This document shows, in pieces, positions 1 to 6,922 of a DNA stretch of 34,522 nt; position 1 is the stretch's first letter; every line of letters starts with the position of its first letter. The notes under the pieces were generated by a model, which saw only the letters and a program-made list of their open reading frames with translations, was not told where the DNA came from and did no database searches. Origin of the DNA: Betaproteobacteria bacterium. Lineage in GTDB: Bacteria > Pseudomonadota > Gammaproteobacteria > Burkholderiales > Casimicrobiaceae. The DNA lies in the NCBI GenBank assembly GCA_027492485.1, contig JAPUER010000062.1, forward strand, positions 10,680 to 45,201, written 5' to 3'. A program made the position numbers and the translations under genes.

Positions 1-92
1 CGCGCGGGTATTTTTTTTGGCGCCCGGGTGTCGCGGGGGGGCCCGCCCCCCCCCCGGGGTTGTGGCATGGGGGGGGGCGGGCCCCCCCGCTC
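1..92. other. Low-complexity contig terminus, probably artefactual
   Basis: This stretch is dominated by runs of T, G and C: a T run near 11-18, G/C runs near 36-58, and G/C runs again near 69-88. Nothing like it occurs elsewhere in the window, and it encodes nothing recognisable. It sits at the very edge of the sequence, so low-quality assembly is the simplest reading. The neighbouring few hundred bases should be treated as possibly containing errors. Confidence 0.6.
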
Positions 93-208
93 CTACAGCC
101 TAGCGCTGGCTGGCGCACTGGCCGATCGCCTCGGGAACAGTACGTCCATGACAGAGCGGCCGTAGTTAGCCGCCATCATGTTCGTCGCCAACGGAAATCC
201 GAACTGCG

Positions 209-319
209 CTAGTGTGCAATTTGTAATGGCGTTGAGTACCAAATGACCGTCGCGAGCGTGGCTGCGAAGCTGCCAACAGTTGCGGTACCGATCCAGTTGG
301 TCAGGTTGCGGAAATTCAC
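209..319 (-). CDS. 36-aa single-span membrane peptide, unknown
   Basis: This is a GTG-started frame of 36 codons preceded by AGGGGGAAGC, a good ribosome binding site about five bases from the start. The product begins MNFRNLTNWIG, has a hydrophobic stretch at about residues 13-30 (TVGSFAATLATVIWY), and ends STPLQIAH. That predicts one short membrane span. I do not recognise a family. It has the same strand and the same length (36 aa) as the peptide at 1679-1789, and both have a polar N-terminus followed by one hydrophobic segment. It may therefore belong to the same peptide cluster. It could be a small membrane toxin, a peptide subunit, or chance; the ribosome binding site and the hydrophobic pattern favour a real gene. 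Confidence 0.42.
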   Translation of the reverse strand: MNFRNLTNWIGTATVGSFAATLATVIWYSTPLQIAH

Positions 320-617
320 GCTTCCCCCTAAAAACAAGTACGGCGGGTCGCGAGAACCCGCCGCCGACTTCGTTGCTTAACGCGCGAAGTTGCCCATCGC
401 GTCGACATCCAGCCATGCAGTACAGGCGTTGTCGGTCATCAATTCGTTCAGCGCGCCTTTGCCCGGTTCAAGTAGTCACTGCCGCTGGAGATTTGTTCGG
501 AGCGACTGCGAAATCTCAGGTTCACCCGATACCCGACGCGTGCGCCGCCAGCGAGACGGCATGTCGTACTTTGGGCGCGGCCTCGACTGCGGTATTAGCT
601 GGCGGTCTCGTGGTTAG
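320..617. other. Gap without a confident gene inside the peptide cluster
   Basis: No convincing gene is seen. On the minus strand, short in-frame stretches read like protein but lack good starts. One ends SDYLNRAKAR before a stop at 445-447. The next continues ALNELMTDNACTAWLDVDAM in a different frame to a stop at about 378. They could be remnants of one gene broken by an indel, since base-level errors are likely this close to the contig end. Confidence 0.3.
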
Positions 618-899
618 TCATTTCGTGACGAAGAACTGGAGGCCGAGGTTCGGCGCCGTTGTGATCCCCCAAATCGCGAAATGCACCAGGAGGACGATAA
701 GGCTTCGCGACAATGTTCTCCAGCGTATGGCGAAGATCCATATGAGCGCGGTCGCAAGCCCAGTCAATGTCCAAAGCGCAACACCCGTGTAGTTTGCAGC
801 GGTGCACGCCGTCACAACCCGTCCGCAGACGAACAAGCCAACACCTACACGCGCGGTGTCAGAAGTAATTAGCAAAAGATAAATGAGATTAGCCAGCAT
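618..899 (-). CDS. 93-aa multi-span membrane protein; candidate immunity-type protein
   Basis: The product starts MLANLIYLLLITSD and has about three hydrophobic segments: residues 2-32 (the weakest), 37-58 (TGVALWTLTGLATALIWIFAI) and 67-84 (SLIVLLVHFAIWGITTA). A basic loop, RWRTLSRS, sits between the last two, so this should be a small inner-membrane protein. No family is recognised. It lies directly downstream of the short double-glycine peptide genes on the same strand. Class II microcin and bacteriocin immunity proteins are typically small, multi-span and encoded next to the precursor, so an immunity role is a reasonable inference but no more than that. The ribosome binding site is weak, and an in-frame stop just upstream fixes this ATG as the first available start. 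Confidence 0.55.
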   Translation of the reverse strand: MLANLIYLLLITSDTARVGVGLFVCGRVVTACTAANYTGVALWTLTGLATALIWIFAIRWRTLSRSLIVLLVHFAIWGITTAPNLGLQFFVTK

Positions 900-969
900 G
901 ATCCGAAATCCCGATCATGTGGTCGGTGGTCTGACAAATCTGCTCAAACCACCGATACGCGATCAAATG

Positions 970-1110
970 CTATTTGTACTGAATCCAGAAACAAACTGTT
1001 ACTTCGCCAAACCCATCCGGCGTGATCGGATTCTTGGTCACGGTCACACAGCGCAATGGGGATGTATACGGACCCATCCCGGGATTGTCACTACCCACGA
1101 CGTTTTGCAT
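970..1110 (-). CDS. Short DNPGMGPY peptide; leader probably frame-broken
   Basis: The open frame from ATG at 1110 gives 46 aa. Residues 8-15 are DNPGMGPY, followed by TSPLRCVTVTKNP and a tail ending VTVCFWIQYK, with cysteines at 21 and 40. The same DNPGMGPY block, with a similar following sequence, occurs in the next peptide upstream (1154-1330), so the two are paralogues and this frame is coding. From this ATG only seven residues (MQNVVGS) precede the block. Another ATG at 1131-1133 starts MNKFRYS and lies 44 bases before the block. Adding one base would make exactly 15 codons, the leader length of the paralogue, ending in GS. A one-base deletion, real or a sequencing error, is therefore likely, and the intact gene would span 970-1133. 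Function is unknown; a secreted peptide is inferred. Confidence 0.5.
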   Translation of the reverse strand: MQNVVGSDNPGMGPYTSPLRCVTVTKNPITPDGFGEVTVCFWIQYK

Positions 1111-1153
1111 ATCGAGTATCGAAATTTATTCATGCGCACTGCGTAGGACTTTG

Positions 1154-1330
1154 TTAATACGTGACATACGCTTGGCCGCAAAGTTGCAATTCCTGACCGT
1201 CGACATGTACACCGAAACCTTTGCAAATCACGTGACTAATCGGCATTCGAATCGGCGCATCGTACGGTCCCATGCCAGGATTGTCGCCGCCAGTAATTTG
1301 CGTCGTATCCGCGACTGGAATGTTTTTCAT
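1154..1330 (-). CDS. 58-aa double-glycine-leader peptide, microcin-like precursor
   Basis: ATG at 1330 is preceded by GCGGAGGAAACAAAAA, a strong ribosome binding site. The N-terminus is MKNIPVADTTQITGG, fifteen residues. The colicin V leader, MRTLTLNELDSVSGG, is also fifteen and matches in pattern: basic residue at 2, aliphatic at 4, acidic at 8, V/I at 12, S/T at 13 and GG at 14-15. Cleavage after GG would release a 43-residue peptide starting DNPGMGPYDAPIRMP, with cysteines at precursor positions 36 and 51. Known double-glycine precursors are cut by C39-peptidase ABC exporters; none is visible in this window. The paralogue at 970-1110 shares DNPGMGPY. The mature part is shorter and less glycine-rich than classical class II microcins, so it could instead be a signalling peptide. 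Coding status is well supported; function is inferred. Confidence 0.66.
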   Translation of the reverse strand: MKNIPVADTTQITGGDNPGMGPYDAPIRMPISHVICKGFGVHVDGQELQLCGQAYVTY

Positions 1331-1438
1331 TTTTTGTTTCCTCCGCGCACTGTTATGGAGAGCCCAGCGCTATGCGCGAATCTCGCGCCGGGCAGATTTG
1401 AGTTGCTTTTTTGTCCGTTACCGTCCCCGGCAATGGGA

Positions 1439-1579
1439 CTACAGACCGGGGATATTCGGCAGTGCGTCCGGCCCTTGTCCATATGCGTGGACAAATTCCT
1501 CTTTCGTGGGCAGCATTAGCGCCGACGGCAACGTGCCTCCGCCGACGTTGATCGCGCTGGACGTGCTGATTGCTTTCGT
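1439..1579 (-). CDS. 46-aa double-glycine-leader peptide with ACG at the start position
   Basis: The frame read from ACG at 1577-1579 gives a 46-residue product beginning xKAISTSSAINVGGG. Its tail ends in GQGPDALPNIPGL before TAG. Upstream is AAAGGAAACAAAG, nearly the same as the AGGAAACAAAAA before the neighbouring 58-aa precursor, so ACG stands exactly where ATG is expected. With it as residue 1, the leader has K2, I4, V12 and G14-G15, the same spacing as the paralogue and colicin V. Either ACG is used as a rare start, or an ATG has mutated or been miscalled. The only other start in the frame is TTG at 1660, which has no ribosome binding site and gives an uncharacteristic N-terminus. The predicted mature peptide is about 31 residues and has no cysteine. 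Function is unknown. Confidence 0.5.
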   Translation of the reverse strand, partial: TKAISTSSAINVGGGTLPSALMLPTKEEFVHAYGQGPDALPNIPGL

Positions 1580-1678
1580 CTTTGTTTCCTTTACTTGTTG
1601 TGATGACGCTCTTCCCGGGGCCTGGGAATCTGCGGTCGTCTCATCGCCTCGATCTTGCAAGCGGGGCGTGGGGCGATC

Positions 1679-1789
1679 TCAGAATGCCTGCGCCAGCACC
1701 GACACCAGTAGCCCGCCCCAGGCGATGATGGTGAAGGCGGTGCCGAATTCGTCGTAGCGACGGCGCTTGATTTGGGTCGTTGTGTTCAT
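1679..1789 (-). CDS. 36-aa basic/hydrophobic membrane peptide, first gene of the cluster
   Basis: ATG at 1789 follows GCAGAGGAAAAC, a clear ribosome binding site. The product begins MNTTTQIKRRRYDEFG, with a KRRR cluster at residues 8-11. It then has a hydrophobic stretch, TAFTIIAWGGLLVSVLAQAF, running to the C-terminus. This predicts one membrane span with the N-terminus held on the cytoplasmic side by the basic cluster. No family is recognised. It is the first gene of the minus-strand cluster, about 148 bases downstream of the lux-box-like dyad at 1937-1956, and the same length as the membrane peptide at 209-319. The open frame runs further upstream, but the ribosome binding site and composition place the start here. 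A signalling, toxin or membrane-complex role cannot be decided from sequence. Confidence 0.58.
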   Translation of the reverse strand: MNTTTQIKRRRYDEFGTAFTIIAWGGLLVSVLAQAF

Positions 1790-2263
1790 GTTTTCCTCTG
1801 CTTGCTCTTTGTGGTTTCGCCTGCGGTGTGGCGGTTTGTCGCTTGGCGCGTCTGTCGTCGCGCCTCGCTTCACTTTCGTCTCGCGGTGTTTTCGATCACC
1901 GTGAGCCGTATTCAAATCACTTTCCGCAATTTCCGTAACTGTCAGTTCTGACAGGTAGGGCAGAAATGGCCCCCCGCTCGGCAAGACACAAGCCCCGGTC
2001 ACCGCCGATCTTCGCCGAGGCAGACTCGGAATACAGCGTCTTTCGCAAGTCCAGAATGAACGGGGGGCTTGACCGTTGGATGCCGGGTGCAGACCCTTGG
2101 CCTTTGGGTCAGAGCCTGTCCCGGCGAAGGCCGAGGCGAACCGTTCACACCTGTGCAGGACGGGCATTTGCTTAGACCTGCCTGGGCGCGCGGCGATGCC
2201 TGCTTGTGACGGCAGCAACTTGCTTGAGCAGAATGTCTTCATGCTTATCAAGTCTGCCGATGA
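1790..2263. other. Upstream region of the peptide cluster
   Basis: No convincing gene is seen in these 474 bases on either strand. The only structured feature is the perfect dyad at 1939-1954 inside a lux-box-like 20-mer. If that box activates transcription toward lower coordinates at the usual distance of about 42 bases, transcription would begin near 1904. The leader before the first peptide gene would then be about 115 bases. A weak -10-like TGAATA lies near 1909-1914 on the minus strand. Confidence 0.4.
1937..1956 (-). promoter_or_regulatory. lux/las-box-like 20-bp dyad
   Basis: The plus strand reads AACTGTCAGTTCTGACAGGT. Its core is a perfect inverted repeat, CTGTCAG-TT-CTGACAG (1939-1954). 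The well-known las box OP1 of the Pseudomonas lasB promoter is ACCTGCCAGTTCTGGCAGGT; 17 of 20 positions agree. LuxR-family acyl-homoserine-lactone receptors bind such 20-bp dyads as dimers. The site lies about 150 bases upstream of the 36-aa peptide gene at 1679-1789 and would fit a promoter for the minus-strand peptide cluster. No luxI or luxR gene is present in the window, so the cognate regulator is not shown. Another dyad-binding regulator is possible. Confidence 0.55.
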
Positions 2264-2437
2264 TCAGCCAGCAAGTCCCCACCGCCATCCGCAAAACCAG
2301 CGGATGTTGAACGGCACAAGCTGATCTGTGCTACCTGCGGAACGAAGATCAGTTACGCGGAGGGCAAGTTCTGCTGGGGCAACGAAAAGCGTTTCGGTGG
2401 CCTGCAGTATTGTCGCGAGCATCAAAAAGCGTTTTAG
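2264..2437 (+). pseudogene. Remnant C-terminal zinc ribbon, NERD/topoisomerase-like tail
   Basis: A stop-free plus-strand frame of 57 codons has no start codon and begins just after an in-frame TGA. It reads through a Pro/Ala linker into HKLICATCGTKISYAEGKFC, then WGNEKRFGGLQYCREHQKAF and a stop. The four likely metal ligands are the C-x2-C pair, a single Cys, and C-x2-H in YCREH. Short zinc modules with FGG.xYC.xHQ endings occur at the C-terminus of NERD-domain nuclease-like proteins and related DNA enzymes; that assignment is from memory of the family. The upstream catalytic part is missing or out of frame, so this looks like the decayed end of a larger gene. It lies next to the accessory peptide cluster and before hemB, consistent with an insertion boundary. 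Confidence 0.5.
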
Positions 2438-2467
2438 CGCCCACCGTTGCCCATTGGCGATGCTGCG

Positions 2468-3496
<1,029 letters not shown>

Positions 3497-3546
3497 TTAG
3501 GCGCCGCGCAACGGCAGCCGCCGACCGCCGCCGGCGGCCGGTTCCA

Positions 3547-6198
3547 TTACGTCGTCGCCGACGCTCCGGCGATGATCGTTTTCTCGATGACCTCGCGCAC
3601 GTTGGCCGACAGCGCGTCATGGGCAGCCAGTTTGTGCAGGACCATGCCCTGCAGGGTGCGTGCCGGTTCCGTGCACTTGTGCCAGCGCGAAAAGACGTCG
3701 CAGAAGCGCGCCGCCAGCGAAGGGTTCTGGGCGTCGAAGCGCAGGATCTGCTCTGCGATGAAGGCGTAGCCGCTGCCGTCGCTGGCGTGCAGACCGCACC
3801 AGTTCTGGTCGCCGAATGTCTGCACTACCGCACGGACGCGGTTCGGGTTCTTGCCGTCGAAGCGCTCGTGGGCGAGCAGCGCGCGCACCGCGGCAACCGC
3901 CTTGCCCTCGCCACTGCGCAGCGCGCCTGCCTCCAGCGCGAACCAGCGATTGAGCATCGACAGATCGTGCTGCCAGCGGTCGTGAAACGCGCCGTACATG
4001 CGGTCGCGTTCGCGGCAGGGCTGGTCGCGCAGTGCCGTCATCGCACTCATCACGTCGGTCAGGTTGTCTGCGGCCTGCCATTGCGTCAGGCAAAGCGCCT
4101 GTGTTTCGGCATCGCCGGCCGCATTGATCAGCGCCAGCAGCACGCCCGCGAGCGCGCGATGCGCGGTCGCCGCAACGTCCGGCGACCACGGGTTGGCGGC
4201 AAGCGCAACCCGCTCGTGGCCGTAGCGTTCGATGATCGCCGCGCGGTGGGTGACGGCAAGGCCGCGCAGCAAGCGGTCGCGGACAGCGGCAATGGCGGCC
4301 GGATCGATCCGCTCCTCACGGTCGGCGATTTCGCCGTGCGCCGGGAAGCTCAGCATGTGCGCAATCAGTGCCGGGTCGGTGCGGTAGTCGGCAAGCAGCG
4401 CGGCAATCGCATGATCGAACGCTGCCACACCGCCGCCATCGGCGCGCACATTGTCGTAAGCGCGGAAGAACAGCGTGCGCATCGCCTGCCAGCGCGCCAC
4501 GCCGTCGTCGTCGTGCATGACAAGGGCCGCCAGCTGGGCGTCGCTGTAATCGAAATTGACGCGCACCGGCGCCGAGAACCCGCGCAGCAGCGAGGGCACC
4601 GGTCGCGCCGGTACATCGTCGAAGACAAAGCTGTGCGACTTTTCTGTCACATCGAGCACGCGCGCTGCCGTGCTGCCGCTGCCTTCCTGCAACAGCGCCA
4701 CCGCGAGCGGCACCACCATCGGCTGCTGGCCGGACTGACCGGACACCGGCGCCATGGCTTGCTTGACGTGCAGCGTGTAGCGTGCCTGCCCGGCATCGTA
4801 TTCGTCGCTGACGTCGAGCTGCGGTGTACCCGCCCGACTGTACCAGCGCTTGAATTGACTGAGGTCGCGTCCGCTGGCGTCGGCCATCGCGGCAACGAAA
4901 TCGTCGCAGGTCGCCGCCGTGCCATCGTGGCGCGCAAAGTAGAGATCGGTGCCCTTGCGATAGGCCTCGGCGCCGAGCAGCGTGCGCAGCATGCGGATGA
5001 CCTCGGCGCCCTTTTCGTACACCGTGACAGTGTAGAAATTGTCGATCGCTTCGTACTCGTCCGGGCGGATCGGGTGCGCCATCGGCCCGGCATCCTGCGC
5101 GAACTGGCGCGACTGCATGAAGGCGGTTTCGTCGATGCGCACGACGGCGGGCGAGGCGCGGGTGGCCGTGTATTGCTGTTCGCGGAAGACGGTAAAGCCT
5201 TCCTTGAGCGATAGCTGGAACCAGTCGCGGCAGGTGACCCGGTTGCCGCTCCAGTTGTGGAAGTATTCGTGCGCCACGATGGCGTCGACAGTCAGGAAGT
5301 CGGTATCGGTCGCGGTTTCCCGGTCGGCCAGCAGAAAACGGGAATTGAAAATGTTCAATCCCTTGTTTTCCATCGCACCCATGTTGAAGTCGTCGGCCGC
5401 GTAGATCATGAAGCGGTCGAGGTCATATTCGCGACCGTAGGCTTGTTCGTCCCAGCGCATCGCAGCCTTCAGGCATTGCATCGCCCAGGTGCAACGCGGC
5501 AGATTGGCGGTCGTTGAGTAAATTTCGAGCAGAACCTCGCGACCGGATGCCGTGACGAAGCGATCCTGCAGGCGGTCGATGTCGCCGGCAACCAGCGCGA
5601 ACAGATAGCAGGGCTTGCGGTGCGGGTCGTGCCAGACGGCTTCGTGGCGATCATCGCCGAGGTCGCGTGTGCTGACCAGATTGCCGTTGGACAGCAGCAC
5701 CGGAAAGCCGGCACGCGGCGCGCGGATGGTGACCTGGTATTCCGACAGCACGTCGGGCCGATCCGGGAAGTAGGTGATGCGCCGGAACCCTTCCGCTTCG
5801 CATTGCGTGCAGAAGGTGCCGTTGGTGACGTACAGCCCTTCGAGCGCGAGATTGGCCGTCGGGTTGAAACGGGTGACGATGGAGAGGGCCGGACGTTCGC
5901 CCGCGGCGCTCATTGCCGCTGCGGCAATGGTGATGCGGTCACCGTTTTCGCTCTGCTGCCACGCGGTCGCCGGCAACGCTTCGCCGTTGAGCTGGACGCT
6001 GACCAGCGTCAGGCCGACGCCGTCGAGTTCGAGCGCGGGCGATGCCTCGTCGGCAGCGGGGTTGCGACGTAGCGAGAGTGTGGAGGCGACCTGCGTGGCG
6101 AGCGGATCGAGATCGAAGCAAAGCTCGACCCGATCCACCAGAAAGCCCGGAGCGCGGTAATCGCCACGCCGGATCACCGCGTTTTCCGGATGCTTCAT
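3547..6198 (-). CDS. pepN: Aminopeptidase N (M1 family zinc metallopeptidase)
   Basis: This cytosolic aminopeptidase removes N-terminal residues from peptides during protein turnover. The 883-aa product matches Escherichia coli-type PepN in length and order: an N-terminal beta-domain (about 1-190), the catalytic thermolysin-like domain, a small beta-domain, and a helical C-terminal domain. The substrate-recognition motif GAMEN is at residues 274-278. The zinc site HEYFH is at 310-314, and the third ligand is E333 in LSLKEGF. The gene starts nine bases after the stop of the FKBP-type isomerase gene, so the two are probably co-transcribed, with hemB following. Confidence 0.97.
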   Translation of the reverse strand: MKHPENAVIRRGDYRAPGFLVDRVELCFDLDPLATQVASTLSLRRNPAADEASPALELDGVGLTLVSVQLNGEALPATAWQQSENGDRITIAAAAMSAAGERPALSIVTRFNPTANLALEGLYVTNGTFCTQCEAEGFRRITYFPDRPDVLSEYQVTIRAPRAGFPVLLSNGNLVSTRDLGDDRHEAVWHDPHRKPCYLFALVAGDIDRLQDRFVTASGREVLLEIYSTTANLPRCTWAMQCLKAAMRWDEQAYGREYDLDRFMIYAADDFNMGAMENKGLNIFNSRFLLADRETATDTDFLTVDAIVAHEYFHNWSGNRVTCRDWFQLSLKEGFTVFREQQYTATRASPAVVRIDETAFMQSRQFAQDAGPMAHPIRPDEYEAIDNFYTVTVYEKGAEVIRMLRTLLGAEAYRKGTDLYFARHDGTAATCDDFVAAMADASGRDLSQFKRWYSRAGTPQLDVSDEYDAGQARYTLHVKQAMAPVSGQSGQQPMVVPLAVALLQEGSGSTAARVLDVTEKSHSFVFDDVPARPVPSLLRGFSAPVRVNFDYSDAQLAALVMHDDDGVARWQAMRTLFFRAYDNVRADGGGVAAFDHAIAALLADYRTDPALIAHMLSFPAHGEIADREERIDPAAIAAVRDRLLRGLAVTHRAAIIERYGHERVALAANPWSPDVAATAHRALAGVLLALINAAGDAETQALCLTQWQAADNLTDVMSAMTALRDQPCRERDRMYGAFHDRWQHDLSMLNRWFALEAGALRSGEGKAVAAVRALLAHERFDGKNPNRVRAVVQTFGDQNWCGLHASDGSGYAFIAEQILRFDAQNPSLAARFCDVFSRWHKCTEPARTLQGMVLHKLAAHDALSANVREVIEKTIIAGASATT

Positions 6199-6207
6199 GG
6201 CAGGTCT

Positions 6208-6720
6208 CTACTGCTTCGCAGCCGGCACGTAAGGCGAGGGCGCCACCGCGGCGTTCTGCGTTTTGCCGATCACGGTCATCAGCTCGACGTCGAATACCAG
6301 CGTCGCGTTCGGCGGAATGTCGGCACCGGCGCCGCGAGCGCCGTAGCCCTTGTCGGGCGGGATGATCAGCGTGCGCTGGCCGCCGACTTTCATGCCGGCA
6401 ACGCCTTCGTCCCAGCCCGTGATGACGCGACCGGCGCCGATGATGAAGCCGAACGGGATCTTGCGCTCGATCGATGAATCGAATTTCTTGCCCTTGTTGT
6501 CGGGCGCCGCGGCATCCCACAGGTATCCGGTGTAGTGCACGGCAACCGGTGCGCCGGCTTCGGCAAGGGCACCGTCGCCGATCTTGCGATCGACGATTTT
6601 CAGCGTGGTTGGGGCGGTGGCCCGGGCCGCAGTTGCCGGCGCCGACGCCGGTGTCTGCGCCGGCAACGCGGTGGAGGTGATGGCAACTGCCAGCGCGGAG
6701 GCGAGGAGGGTGAATTTCAT
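6208..6720 (-). CDS. Exported FKBP-type peptidyl-prolyl isomerase
   Basis: FKBP-type isomerases catalyse cis-trans isomerisation of X-Pro bonds and help proteins fold. From the ATG at 6720 the product is 170 aa. It begins with a signal peptide (MKFTLLASALAVAITSTALP, then AQTPA), followed by an Ala/Pro/Thr-rich linker and a single FKBP domain. The domain carries VAVHYTGYLWD, KKFDSS, IIGAGRVITGWDEG, GGQRTLIIPPDKGYG and PPNATLVFDVEL, which includes the usual active-site aromatics and aspartate. An upstream TTG at 6753 is open in frame, but using it would bury the signal peptide, so the ATG is preferred. No dimerisation domain is seen, unlike FkpA or Mip. It is probably periplasmic. Confidence 0.92.
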   Translation of the reverse strand: MKFTLLASALAVAITSTALPAQTPASAPATAARATAPTTLKIVDRKIGDGALAEAGAPVAVHYTGYLWDAAAPDNKGKKFDSSIERKIPFGFIIGAGRVITGWDEGVAGMKVGGQRTLIIPPDKGYGARGAGADIPPNATLVFDVELMTVIGKTQNAAVAPSPYVPAAKQ

Positions 6721-6922
6721 GGCGATGTAACTCGAAACGTGAAAATATGCCAACGGCGGTACTTGGCGCCAGTTGACAGGGCGGTGTTCGCTGGCCGGCC
6801 GACGGGACTGCGGGGCCCCGCTTTCGCTTGCCGCCGCCCAGACGGAGCGCTATTCTACGTTCGATAAACGGAGGCTTGCGCCGGCAAGTCATCCGAACCA
6901 CTTTGTTGATCGACCGGAAACA

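Noticed and set aside
93-179. A 28-codon minus-strand frame starting MMAANYGRSV
   Set aside because: It has no ribosome binding site and an Arg/Ala/Ser-rich end, and it runs into the doubtful contig edge.
280-792. Plus-strand open frames across the peptide cluster, up to 170 codons
   Set aside because: They have no good ribosome binding site, are rich in Arg, Ser and Cys like random frames, and lie opposite the minus-strand small genes, which have better support.
1044-1226. A 60-codon minus-strand frame overlapping the two DNPGMGPY genes
   Set aside because: It crosses between the two genes in a different frame and breaks the conserved DNPGMGPY block.
1790-2251. Extension of the 36-aa peptide frame upstream to 2251 (190 codons)
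   Set aside because: The extension runs through the dyad and has shadow-like composition; a good ribosome binding site lies just before the ATG at 1789.
2438-2467. A possible terminator between the zinc-ribbon remnant and hemB
   Set aside because: No stable stem followed by a T run could be found.
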